This document shows, in pieces, positions 12,540-22,746 of a DNA stretch of 64,000 nt. Each line of letters starts with the position of its first letter. Within the stretch, counting starts at the first letter, position 1. This DNA comes from Juglans regia (taxonomy: Eukaryota > Streptophyta > Magnoliopsida > Fagales > Juglandaceae). Both the position numbers and the translations under genes were made by a program. A model generated the notes under the pieces. It did not search any database and was not told where the DNA came from. It saw only the letters and a program-made list of their open reading frames with translations. The DNA is taken from assembly GCF_001411555.2 (NCBI RefSeq), contig NC_049916.1, positions 26,182,558 through 26,246,557 on the forward strand, read 5' to 3'.

Positions 12540-12799
12540 TCAATGCCTCGACGAGATAAGATTTGCTGCAACTGAGTGAAGTTGGGATTCCTGATGGGGA
12601 CATTGAGAGCCAGATTGTAGTGGAGAGTGTTGTCGTTGGCTGTAAAGTTGAACTGGATGAGCCAAGAGCCAGTGACCCAAAACTTGATCTGGATGAGCCA
12701 GAAGATGAAGCCCGCGAGGGCTACGATGACGAGCGATGACTAGCATGGCAAAAAGGATCTGAAGAACAAGGCTTATAAGGCAACTGTCTACAACACTAA
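12540..12799 (-). pseudogene. NDR1/HIN1-like (NHL, LEA_2) pseudogene, truncated and transposon-split
   Basis: Read on the minus strand, the sequence gives CLISLVLQILFAMLVI, then, one frame over, IVALAGFIFWLI, then QFNFTANDNTLHYNLALN and VPIRNPN. This is the membrane anchor plus the start of the LEA_2 domain of NHL proteins (the YLS9/NHL10 type has the same order). NHL proteins are plasma-membrane proteins linked to defence and senescence. A frameshift sits in the anchor around 12735, the C-terminal two thirds is missing, and a Harbinger element has inserted upstream of the anchor. The leader resumes at 16856-16910. Family assignment is from recall of the motif order. Confidence 0.65.
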
Positions 12800-12815
12800 G
12801 AGCATCCCCATCCGG
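12800..12815 (+). repeat. Harbinger left terminal inverted repeat
   Basis: GAGCATCCCCATCCGG, preceded by the target site TAA at 12797-12799. It pairs perfectly with the right terminus. Confidence 0.95.
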
Positions 12816-13230
12816 TTCCTTAAAATTTTCTCTAAATTTTAGCTAAAAATGACACTCCCTATAATTTTATCCTAAATTTTACTCATTTTCATAAAACCTT
12901 CTACATCCCATTCCTTATCCTTTTTCTATTCTATTAAAATAATATTCTTCTATTCTTTTTTTATTACTTTTTTCTCTCACTTCCATTTCCATTTTTAACT
13001 ACTAACTATTTTGTCTTATTCTCTTATTTTCAAATATCACATTTTATAAATACTTATACGATTTTTTTGACAGATACAGTATTATTTTTCAATTCAATAT
13101 CGATATTAAAAATAATAATTTTTTTAAATATGTGCATTTTTCGCTTATTGATGGTAAATATTTTGCAGAATAGTATAATGGTAACATTTTTAATTCGTTA
13201 TGATTAGTACACACGCTTTGTCATTTATCC

Positions 13231-13375
13231 AACGGTAACATTTTTTGTCTCTTCTCCAACGGTAACTTTTTTTGTCTTTTCTCTAACGGTAATTTTTTTT
13301 GTCTTTTCTCTAACGGTAACTTTTTTTTATCTTTTCTTCAACGTTAACATTTTGTGTCTTATATGTAACGGTAAC
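13231..13375 (+). promoter_or_regulatory. Array of six AACGGTAAC sites at 27-bp spacing
   Basis: AACGGTAAC or a one- to two-base variant begins at 13231, 13258, 13285, 13312, 13340 and 13367, i.e. spaced 27, 27, 27, 28 and 27 bp. Degraded units lie at 13177 and 13150, in the same register. The units carry (T/C)C(T/C)AACGGTAA, close to the Myb-binding MSA core YCYAACGGYYA known from G2/M-phase plant promoters. The array ends 10 bp before a TATA box (13385-13392) and about 80 bp before the transposase start. Whether it binds a Myb protein or the transposase itself is inference. Confidence 0.75.
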
Positions 13376-13384
13376 TTTTTTCTC

Positions 13385-13392
13385 TATAAATA
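13385..13392 (+). promoter_or_regulatory. TATA box of the Harbinger transposase gene
   Basis: TATAAATA located 69 bp before the start codon at 13454 and directly after the 27-bp array. Spacing fits a plant core promoter with a short leader. Confidence 0.65.
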
Positions 13393-13453
13393 CGCATTTT
13401 GCTTGCATTCACATTTTCAAAAATCCAAGTCTCATCTCTACTCCCTTCATTAA

Positions 13454-14694
13454 ATGGCTCGTTCTTTCTTTCGCAAATTACTTACATACTTGTCATCTAA
13501 TGATGAGCTGGATGCTGTTATTAATGCCGAGGCTGATGGAGAGTCATCGAGACATCATGGCAATCGCCAACGTCGTAAGTTTATTCGGCGTGATCATATT
13601 CAAGGGCATGAGTGCCTTTTTCGTGACTATTTCTCAGAAAATCCAGTATATCCCTCCAATCTATTTCGAAGGAGATTTCGGATGAGTCGTCCCTTATTTC
13701 TCCGTATACTAAATGAGGTAGAGGCTTACGAGCCCTACTTCGTCCAGAGAAGAGATAATGCCGGAAGACTTGGTTTATCTTCTATGCAAAAGATAACCGC
13801 AACACTTAGAATGCTGGCTATGGGGTTATTGGAGATTTTATGGATGAATACATACATATTGGAGAAAGCACCGCAATGGAGAGTCTCAAAAAATTTTGCA
13901 AGACAATCGTAACTGTTTTTTCGGATGAATATTTGTGGTCTCCAAATGCCAATGATATTGCTCGATTGCTTGTTGTTGGTGAACAACGGAGATTCCCAGG
14001 AATGCTAGGAAGCATTGATTGCATGCATTGGAAGTGGAAAAATTGTCCTGCTGCCTGGAAAGGTATGTACTCTGGCCACATCCGTGAATCAACTATTATT
14101 TTAGAAGCAGTTGCTTCATATGATCTCTGGATATGGCATGCATTTTTTGGTATGCCCGGTTCACATAACGATATTAATGTGCTAGAGAGATCTTTTATTT
14201 TCACGGAACTTGCTCAAGAGCGTGCTCCACCAGTCAATTACACAATCAATGGCAACGACTACACTATGGGGTACTACTTTGCCGATGGTATTTATCCTAA
14301 GTGGCCAACGTTTGTGAAGACGATTCCATCACCCCAAGGGAATAAGAAGAAAAACTTTGCCACAGCACAAGAATCTGCAAGAAAAGATGTCGAGCGTGCC
14401 TTCGGGGTACTTCAACAACGATTTACAATTGTTCGTGGACCTTCCCGATTATTCAAAGTCAATGACCTAACAAATATAATGAAAACATGTGTTATTCTAC
14501 ATAACATGATCATTGAGGACGAGCGTGATGATAGTCAGGGTCTGAACATGGAGTACGATCAACTTGATGATGATATTCCAGAATTGTCGCGCAATCCAAC
14601 AAATGAGTTTATGAACTTCATTCAGCGCCATCATAAAATTAGGGATAGCTCGGCACATCATCAACTACAAGTAGATTTAATTGAACATCACTAG
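13454..14694 (+). pseudogene. PIF/Harbinger (HARBI1-like) DDE transposase, one frameshift
   Basis: Intronless nuclease gene of about 413 codons. The N-terminal part (13454 to about 13820) has the helix-turn-helix-like region found before the nuclease in plant Harbinger proteins (FRRRFRMSRPLFLRI...). A one-base deletion at about 13819-13820 moves the remainder to the next frame, which stays open to the TAG at 14694. The DDE_Tnp_4 domain retains its triad: Asp at 14017-14019 (in GSIDCMHW), Asp at 14170-14172 (in SHNDINVL) and Glu at 14392-14394 (in DVERAFGVL). All other conserved blocks are present, so inactivation looks recent unless the deletion is an assembly error. Confidence 0.92.
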
Positions 14695-16839
14695 CAATTC
14701 CATTCCCAACAATAGAAGAGAAGGTTGTGTTGGAGTCTCTATTTTATCAGTAGTAGCGACGGTGTATTTCAAGTTTCTAGAATTTTCATTCCAAAAAACA
14801 TGTTTGGTTCAAGAAAATGCGGTTTAAGTTATTGTAATATTTTCATTATCTGTAATAGTTTAAGAATTTGTAATGTCGAGTTGTAATCAAGAAATATCTA
14901 TCCATGGATGATTTAAATTTGACGATCACGTTTTCTATCTTCTTTTGTGAAAACCCCACGTGCCTTTTGTGAAAACTATTACAAACTACAGTATGATCAT
15001 TCGAGTGAAGATTACCCCGCCATCTCAATGGGGCCCATTAACACTTATGAATTATCTCACTAAACCCCATCATCATAGCCTAACAGTAGACATGCAGCCC
15101 CCTCCCTCCCCCACAAGTAATAATTATTCATCAGTACTAAACACTACAAAGGTCCCAATAGCACAGACAAATTCACAGCCAGTGGTTAGAGAAGGAAAAT
15201 CCAATACTAAACAGCATGCAAAGTGCATAAGAACATAAAAACAGATTTTATCTTTGTCAAACCAACAGAGCTTAGTCCATGGGAACAATAATTAAAGATA
15301 TAACAGTAGCTCAAACCAGCAAACACATGCCACAAACAAATATTAAATAACTGGTATGAGGTAGGATTAAAAATTGAAGAGAGTATAAGCTAAAAGAAAA
15401 AGGGAGTATAGGATTGAATAACAGAAAATTGAAGAGAGTATAGGATTAAAATTTTTTATGAAAAATTGATGCACAAAGCACAATCAATAATCAGTTAATG
15501 TCATTAAAAATGGCTTTGTATGTGTGGTGATCAGAGGAGGACAGATATCATTCGGGTGGCTTTGTATGGACATAAAACCTTCGTATGTGTTATTAAACCA
15601 TTAAAGTTTAATAATACACAACATGTTTGTCTCCATTATATGGATTATGGGGGGCAAAAACAGCACAAACCAAACATATATAGCCATATGTACCCAAACA
15701 TATATGGTCATTGACAAAATACAAATTATATAACAAGAAATATTCATTATAGTCAGGTAATTTGACCTAAACTAATAATGTATCATGTTGAATTATAAAT
15801 TCCTAAACACATACAAGTAATATTTTTCATAAAAAATTATTTAACAAAAATACTACAAACCAACAAGGGAGCTCAAAGCTGGTAATGACAAAATGATAGT
15901 AATAGTAATAAAAAAAATAACACCATTTGATCAGGTCTCATTGGACAACATGACTAGCTTTGATGACAACCAATTGGATTATGGTAAATGATTCAAAGGG
16001 AAAAAGAGTCGGGCCATACAAAAATGGGGAGTTTTCATACGCACTGAGCTTCAGGAATTAATGGCCAAATGATGCACAACACTCCACACAAGCTCCACAA
16101 AGCAGAGCAATGTCTGAGATTTATCCATGGCAGACAATAAAGTGACTGTGCCGTGAATGATACGTAGCAAAAATTGTTCATTCAAACCGCAGAGCACCCA
16201 ATAAAATGCAGTGTTTGTATATAGCAGCAAGTGGATTGATGAAATAGCACTAAGAAGTCGATAAATCCAAGAACAAAATCAAACCATGGTAGATACATGC
16301 ATTCTAAATCCAGTGAATATGGGTCACAGATCCATGAATATTCATACCCTAGAGTAATTGAAATCTAGGGTTCTCGGATTTCAAGTGGCAAAACTGACAA
16401 ATACAATAATTTTTGTCAATAAAACTCGAAAATATATCAGATTCACCATGGAAAGAGGCTCAGTTTGTTCAATTTCTGCGAGAGAGGACATAGTCCATCC
16501 ATGGAGAGAAGAAGAGGGCGCGAGTTTCACAGAGAAGAGAAAACTTACATTCCTGTGGAGTCGATGAAGAGAAGACACCGTAAATGGTGGCAGACAGGGC
16601 GAGAGAGGGCCTCCTTCACGAACGAGGGCAATCGAGAGGGAAGAGAGGAACACGCGAGACTAAGGGCAATAAATTTGGGGTTCGGGCGATTTGGGGATGT
16701 ACAGTGGTTCCCCAAATATGGGGAACGACTGTAGATCCCCGAAAACTAATCCCTAATTTAGGGAATGGGATGGGAGGCGCCAAATGAAGTTTCCCTAAAT
16801 TTCATCTCTAAATTTTAGAGATAATAGTGTTTTAGACAT
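14695..16839. other. Harbinger interior without recognised gene
   Basis: The usual partner gene of this superfamily (Myb/SANT-like) should lie here or on the other strand. Only short open frames are present, the longest near 16358-16787, and none shows a tryptophan-repeat Myb signature. It may be deleted, decayed or split by introns I cannot place. Confidence 0.5.
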
Positions 16840-16855
16840 CCGGATGGGGATGCTC
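16840..16855 (-). repeat. Harbinger right terminal inverted repeat
   Basis: CCGGATGGGGATGCTC on the plus strand, the exact complement of the left terminus, followed by the target site TAA at 16856-16858. Just inside it (about 16798-16822) is a short palindromic AAATTT...CTCTAAAATTTAGAG region. Confidence 0.95.
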
Positions 16856-17129
16856 TAATGTGCCGAGGCTCCAAGCAGGAAAGCTAAAAGGAGAATCAAA
16901 GAAAAATGCTTTATTTTTATTTGAATAATTCTACTATATTGCTTTATTTTGTGCCTTTATTTTGACTGCTGATTAATTTAAGTTTTTAATTTTTTTTATT
17001 TATTGATTAAGAAAGTAATTATTAATTTATTGATGTATTTTTTTATTTTTTAAAAGTATTAAAAAAATATAAAAATAAAATAAAATTTGTACTAATTGAC
17101 GTGATCAAAGCTTCCCAGCACACTAGTAC
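16856..17129. other. Resumed NHL-like leader and AT-rich flank
   Basis: 16856-16910 continues the host sequence interrupted by Harbinger and matches 8736-8775 (aaaaggagaatcaaagaaa shared). The rest is AT-rich with no gene. Confidence 0.5.
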
Positions 17130-17835
17130 TACCCTTTTTATTTTTAATCCCATATATGAGGCGATATGCAGGGTTGTTGGAAGAGAATGGTAAGTATGAT
17201 CTGTATACTACATAGGGCCTAATAGGGTTGGTTTGATTACAAGATCATATAAAAAAATATGTAAATAATAGTAAGATTATTTATAAATAATAATAAAATA
17301 ATTTAAGTTAAAATTTTTACATAATTTTAAAAAATTATAAAATTAAAAGAAGGTTATAATTTTTTAAAAGAGATAGTGTCGTAATTTACTTTTTATTTTA
17401 AATGTTTTTTAATATATTTAAACATTTTTTTAAAATAAAAAAATAGAAATACATTAATAATTATTTTTTAAATTATTAAAATAAAAAATAAAAACATAAA
17501 CAGTTAAAATAAAGAAACAAATTAAAAAAATATAATAACATTATTCTTTCAATTAATATACATAAGTACGTGATGGCTCGTAATTAATTGATATAGGGTC
17601 CACGTACATGCACCATTTAGCTTAAAGTAGCTGGCACATGCACCAGCACTCTTATTCCAATTCTTAGGCTATAGGGAAAATTCCTATATTTATTATTCAC
17701 CAATCTTTCTATAATAAATAATTATTAGATAGATATATGCATGGTACTTTATACTTATATCACATTACATATAGAATAAGGTAATATTAAAAATTAATGT
17801 TTATATAATTGATTTTAATGATATAACATTCTGTA
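17130..17835. repeat. Direct repeat block 'o', copy in segment C
   Basis: Counterpart of 10430-11590, less its internal tandem duplication. The end part from about 17590 is close to 11340-11560 (gtccacgtacatgcaccatt and the following 200 bp). Positions 17240-17380 resemble the interior of the MITE at 61789-62131. Confidence 0.75.
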
Positions 17836-18464
17836 ATAAGTTGAGAGTGTATCACATGACAAAGCTACAGCTGCAACAGTCGCACTCATCTTTTGCTCCC
17901 ATGGTTTAACAACTTAGATTCAAAAAAAAAAAAAAGTTGTAAGAGAAAGAGAGAGAGAGTTGCTTACGATAAAAGCACGAGCTAATGTACGGGAAATATA
18001 TATATATATATTTTAGGAAACCCATATGCCAGGAAAAGAATAACGAAAAAAGAGAGATGAGAGAAGAAGAAGTGGAAGAAGAAAGAGAAAGATAGATGTT
18101 TGCTTTATGATGATCTTTCTTTCTGTATTTGTTTCATTTTTTTTATTTTTGTCATTTTTATTATTTTTTATTCCACATAAACTGTCACATACAGCCCGAT
18201 TACCTCCCGTTTTGTACATCCCGATTGTACATAGCTAAACTCATTGTCAAATGGATGGATGGCTTGTTTTGAATATTGTAGTTTGTAAATCCAAAACCAT
18301 ATGAGTATGGCTACTCGATTAGTCTAAATTATTTTTTTATCCATTTTTTAAACCCTTTTAAATATTTAAAAAAAATTAAAAAGTATTTCCTTAACTATTA
18401 AGTAATTTTTTATTTTAAAAAAAGTTCGAAATAAAATATGTGTATAATTTTTAAATGGCTGTGT
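17836..18464. other. AT-rich DNA, nothing recognised
   Basis: Purine-rich stretch at about 17935-18090 and a TA microsatellite at about 17998-18011. No coding region is supported. Confidence 0.5.
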
Positions 18465-18910
18465 CATTTATCAAACCACATTCCTGGCCATATATAGTAC
18501 TATTTTCCTGGAGGCCATTGACGGCCGTGCGGGACGTACGATAGTCTCATTTGTTTCTTTCCGTAATAAAGCAAAATATCCCCATGGGCCCTGGCTTATG
18601 GACCGGCTAGTGCATTTGCCCACGGGCCGCCAGTTGGTCGAAAACAGACGAGATGCTACTAATATCGCCATTGGGTGTTGGGGCTGGGCTTGATTTAATC
18701 GTCCAGGCCCATGCACGTACGATCTGGGCCCACTTTTTGGTTGAAAATTTGCGGGTATTTGGGACGGAACATATCTTTTCAGGCACTGCCGCTTTCATTT
18801 TGTTCACGTGGAAGAACAAACGGCTACTAAATTATCATTTTCAGGATCTCAAATGGTAAGAGTTAAAAAAAAAAAGTATGGTAATTTAAAGGCGTAAATT
18901 ATAATTAAAA
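18465..18910. repeat. Segment copy C, block shared with 7185-7460
   Basis: Shares cctggccatata, ctcatttgtttctttcc, ctagtgca.ttgcccac and aaattatcattttcagg.ctcaaa in the same order with 7185-7400. It is more GC-rich than its flanks. A minus-strand open frame crosses it but has no recognised domain and no counterpart frame in copy A. Confidence 0.55.
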
Positions 18911-19001
18911 ATATCAAAATTTAGATGAAGTTTCTATGATCACAATATACACCTTTACTCTTTTATTATTTTGGTCTTAAAGGTATGCTTCCGCTAGATT
19001 A

Positions 19002-19193
19002 GGACTCGTTTGGATTCGTAAGTGATCTCAGCTCATCTCAACTCATCTCAGCTCATCTCAACTCATCTCACTACTATTCAACAACTTTAACTCATAAATC
19101 TCATTACTATTCACAACTCATCTCATTACTATTCACAATCCATCTCAGCTCATTTCAAATCATCTCAGCTCATCTTCGAATCCAAACGTTTTC
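19002..19193. mobile_element. Tourist-like MITE with TTA target duplication
   Basis: 192 bp. The left end is GGACTCGTTTGGATTCG and the right end is its imperfect complement (CGTTTGGATTCG shared exactly), flanked by TTA at 18999-19001 and 19194-19196. The interior is a run of CTCATCTCAACTCATCTCAG-type units, probably an expanded subterminal repeat. Confidence 0.8.
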
Positions 19194-19844
19194 TTAATGT
19201 TTCGAACTTTATTGAGTACAAATAATTTCTAAAATTATATGAGAAAACTTGTCTCCATTGAAATTAGTTGAGACTTTGTTATCAGACATCCAATATTAAT
19301 AAATAAAAAACATTATAAGTGTTGGATTTTTATTATATTTTTTTAAAGAATTACGTTATATATTATATCTTAATCTCACTATCAATACATCATGTCACTA
19401 ATTATCAATCCTGATTCCTGACGTTGCTCTTTATTTTTCAAAAAATAATATATTAAAAAGTATTATATGAGTAATTCCATGTCAAACCAAATAAAAAATA
19501 TTACGTCATATACGACTAAATAGCCATGTCAGGCGTTACATGACATGAGCTACCAAAAAGAACAATGCCGACAATAACAAAGATAAGATATATTTTAAAC
19601 AAAGTGCAGTATGTACATGCACCGCTAAAACGAGGGCAGGGGGAAAATGACAAAAAAAAAATAAAAATGAAGCATTAATGGCCGTTGGTTTGAAATGATA
19701 TAAAAATTGTAATAAATAAATATATATAATATAACAATATATTAACAAGCTGGCGGCCTGATTCATGTGCATAGTGGAATATCGAACCTTATGCGTGCGG
19801 AATCAATTCCACACCAATGGAGAAAAGCAAGTCAAATATATATA
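19194..19844. other. AT-rich DNA, nothing recognised
   Basis: No gene or repeat termini recognised. Confidence 0.5.
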
Positions 19845-20912
19845 CTAACAGTAACTAAACGTGTAACACGTTTGTCACATCTGTCTAATTGAAGAAAAAA
19901 ATAAAGTGACTTTAAATATTAAAATAGTCTAATACATCAGAGTAAAATTACTATTTATTTATGTTCATCATTAATTATAGAATTTAAATTATATTAAAAA
20001 TTCAAATTAATTAGATAGTTTTATTATTTTAAAAATATTCAGTAAAATTTCATCATTTATTTAATAATAATAAATTAATATTTTATAAATTAAAATTGAT
20101 TTTTAAGTATATGATATAATATTTATATTTTAATTATCTATTTTATGTTAGTTTAAATCAATATTTAAACTTTTACCGTTAGATTAAATCTAAAGATTTA
20201 ATATGAATGATTGGGATTTAAAACCGCAAATCTAACATGTTCCCCTTACTTTTCATTTTTCCCTCTATCTCCTTCCCCACGCACGTCTTTCCTCTCTCTC
20301 ACTCAATCTCCTCCCTCAAGCAGTCCAACGCCACCGTGCGCCACCTTGCAGCTTAACCGACCATCTCACCGGCTTCCCCTCACGCCGGCAAGCAAACTCC
20401 ACCATCGAAGCCCCTTGGCAGCTCGTTTATCAGCTGCACGCGAGCAACCCGAAATGGGTCTCGACACATGGGTTCTCCACCCTTGCGCCACTGCAGCTCA
20501 GCCCCAACTCCAACAAGCATCACCACCGAGTTCCTCTCACGCCGTGGAGCACTTCCATGGAACCCACTACATGTAGCTCCTCCCCAGCCCCATGTACACA
20601 GCCCCTCTACACGCACGAGTTTCTCCCCGTAGTACAACCATTAGCCACCCCTATGGCACCGCACCACCACCACCAGCCTCGTTCTTCGTCGACGATCCCT
20701 CCACTTCCTCCTTTCCTCCAGCCGACGATCCATGATTTGTGATTTGTGTGGTAATTTCGTTATTTGTGTAGTGATTTTGTGGTGATTTTACTGTGAAAAT
20801 ATAGAGAGGAATGAGGATGTAGAGAGGGACGTAAGGGGAAGAAGAAAAGTATAAAACAAGTTTACTGTTCATTCATATTCATCTGTTTATAGCCACTTTT
20901 AAGTATAAGAGA
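19845..20912 (-). mobile_element. Non-autonomous Helitron H1 with GC-rich cargo
   Basis: On the minus strand it starts TCTCTTATACTTAAAAG after a host A (20912) and ends TTAG before a host T (19845). The end is a C-to-T variant of the canonical CTAG. A perfect 8-bp hairpin (AAACGTGT/ACACGTTT, 19857-19873) lies 12 nt from the 3' end, the Helitron hallmark. The 3' half matches H3 and H4. Positions about 20270-20740 are strikingly GC-rich compared with both flanks and with sister copies, and are likely captured foreign DNA. No Rep/helicase gene is present. Confidence 0.8.
20270..20745. other. GC-rich insert inside Helitron H1, possible captured gene fragment
   Basis: This block is rich in Pro/Ser/His-type codons on the plus strand and open over long stretches on both strands (20211-20576 plus, 20637-20380 minus), but I recognise no protein family. 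Base composition is unlike the rest of the Helitron. Gene-fragment capture is typical of plant Helitrons; the origin of this fragment is unknown. Confidence 0.4.
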
Positions 20913-20930
20913 TATATATATATATATATA

Positions 20931-21260
20931 CTAGCGGTTGGGCAATGTGCGAGGCACATTTGCCCAGTTGAAAAATAACTTATTTTGTAAAATATAAATA
21001 TGTTTTAGGTTAAAAAAAAAAAACGTAATCATAAGTAAAATAAGTAATATATAGAGAATTTTTTATGAACTCAATTTCTGCACCTAACAAGTGAAAAGAG
21101 ATATGGAGAATTTTTGTGATAGTGATAGTACTTCACTGCATAAATCGAAGCAATCCAACCGAAGAAAAAAAAATGAGAAGTGGTAAAATGAAGGGTTGGA
21201 TTTAAATCTTAAAAATTTTAATGTACTAGCAGCAGTCTCATCCTTCAAAAAACAACACAT
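20931..21260 (-). mobile_element. Helitron H2, 3' terminus of a second subfamily
   Basis: On the minus strand the sequence ends with hairpin AATGTGC-CTC-GCACATT (complement of 20944-20960), 13 nt, then CTAG (20934-20931) followed by T, a canonical Helitron 3' end. Its interior does not match H1, H3 or H4 and no 5' end was found, so the right limit given is nominal. Confidence 0.6.
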
Positions 21261-21990
21261 GTAGACATCATATCCTTAGATATGATTTGGATCGATGTAT
21301 TAATAGTAGTGACATGGTTTGTGAATAGTAATATATAAAATTATTTGGATTAAGATGTTTTATTTGATTTTAGAAAATGAGAGAAAAAAAGTTAAAATAA
21401 AAATATTATAAAAGTTAAAATATTATTGGAAAATAATTTTTTAATGTAGTTTTTGTTTTAAAATTTAAAAATTTTATATTTAAGAAAATTGTAATGATTA
21501 GATTAACAAATTAAAAAATATTTTATATTTAAATAATATTTTAAAAAATATATAAAAGTTTATGAAAACTTAAGAATCTATTAATCTCTTCCTCGAACTC
21601 AATAATTTTGTTTGGGAAGAGATAGATTGTCAATTCCCTCATGACCCAATGATGTTGTAAATTTTTTATTTTTTTAAAAATATTTATGATGATTAAAAAA
21701 ATACATGAAAAAAAGAAAATAAAAATAAAAAAATGAAATACATATTCATGACATATTTTCAGGTTACTTTTTTATTAGTTGTAGCAGTTCTCTTTAGTTA
21801 ATTAAGAATATTATCATATTTAAATTATGTTAAAACTCTAATTATTTATATAGTTATACTTTTTTAAAAATATTTAACAAAATTTCATTATTTATTTAAT
21901 GATGAAATATTAATATTTTATAAATAGCTTGATTATTTTGAAATTAGTAGTACTTGTGTAAAATCCTGTATGTCGTAAGATTTTCTAATT
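21261..21990. other. AT-rich DNA, MITE-like in part
   Basis: About 21280-21600 resembles the interior of the MITE at 61789-62131 (shared tttttgttttaaaattt and gtaatgat motifs), but its ends could not be placed. No gene is seen. Confidence 0.35.
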
Positions 21991-21994
21991 GATA

Positions 21995-22545
21995 AAAAAA
22001 AGTACATTTGCCACATCTGTCAAATTGAAGAAAAAAATAAATGTAATTTCAAATATTAAAATAGTCTAATGTATAAGAATAAAATTATTATTTATTTATG
22101 TTCATAATTTATTATGAAATTTAAATTATATTAAAAATTCAAATTAATTAGATAGTTTTTTTCTCTTAAAAATGTACAGTAAAATTTCATCATTTATTTA
22201 ATGATAAAAAATTAGTATTTTATAAATTAAAGTTGATTTTTAGTGTATGATATAATAAACAGTAATAGGATATGCGAAAAAAATATGCGAAGAAAAAAAA
22301 AAGCTTCTTTATTGATCATTTAAAACTCAAAAATCAATATTTTTTCCACTTTTTCTTTCTTCCTCTCTCTCATTCCCTACGCACGATTGTGGTATTACGT
22401 CACACATTGGCATTCACACGAAAAAAAAATCTTTACTGTTCATCATACTGTAGATGAACAGTAATAAAATATATAAAAAAACGGCTAATTTAGATTTACT
22501 GTTCATGATGAACAGTAATAAATGCTCTTTTAAGTAATTGGCAGA
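21995..22545 (-). mobile_element. Non-autonomous Helitron H3, 3' end truncated
   Basis: The 5' end on the minus strand is TCTGCCAATTACTTAAAAG after a host A (22545). The body from about 22000 to 22370 closely matches H1 and H4. The 3' hairpin is eroded (only catttgccacatctgtc remains). Near the 5' end are two palindromes, TACTGTTCATC/GATGAACAGTA at about 22434-22463 and TTACTGTTCATGATGAACAG followed by TAA at about 22497-22520. Confidence 0.7.
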
Positions 22546-22746
22546 TATATTTATATATAAGTCTTCAATTAAGACGAAAAATAAAAGAACAGATGGGTTT
22601 TAAGCTATTTCATTTCTATTTCCTTCTCCTCAGTTGTCCACCAACAAAATAGAAAGATCAACGAATATTTTGTCAATGGGCTCTCTACTCTGTACATACC
22701 GTTCAAAGTTATCATTTGAGTGTTTTTTTTTTAAATATATATATAT
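22546..22746. other. Spacer between Helitrons
   Basis: AT-rich spacer ending in a TA microsatellite (about 22735-22749), the apparent insertion site of H4. No gene is seen. Confidence 0.5.

Larger units (their letters stand above)
12800..16855 (+). mobile_element. PIF/Harbinger DNA transposon with intact ends
   Basis: A 4056-bp element with perfect 16-bp terminal inverted repeats (GAGCATCCCCATCCGG at 12800-12815; its complement at 16840-16855) flanked by a TAA target duplication (12797-12799 and 16856-16858), as expected for PIF/Harbinger. It carries one DDE transposase gene on the plus strand with a single frameshift. The second gene usual in this superfamily, a Myb/trihelix-like DNA-binding protein, was not recognised in 14700-16850. 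The element splits an NHL-like pseudogene. The paralogous segment at about 8720-8770 shows the unoccupied junction. Confidence 0.93.

Noticed and set aside
16358..16787. Candidate Myb-like gene of the Harbinger element
   Set aside because: Short Arg/Glu-rich frames on both strands without the spaced tryptophans of a Myb or trihelix domain.
18471..18819. Minus-strand open frames in segment copy C
   Set aside because: The frame is not kept in the homologous block at 7185-7460, and no domain is recognised.
20211..20576. 121-codon plus-strand open frame in the Helitron
   Set aside because: Pro/Ser-rich, overlaps an equally open antisense frame, lies across the Helitron and its insert; not supported as a gene.
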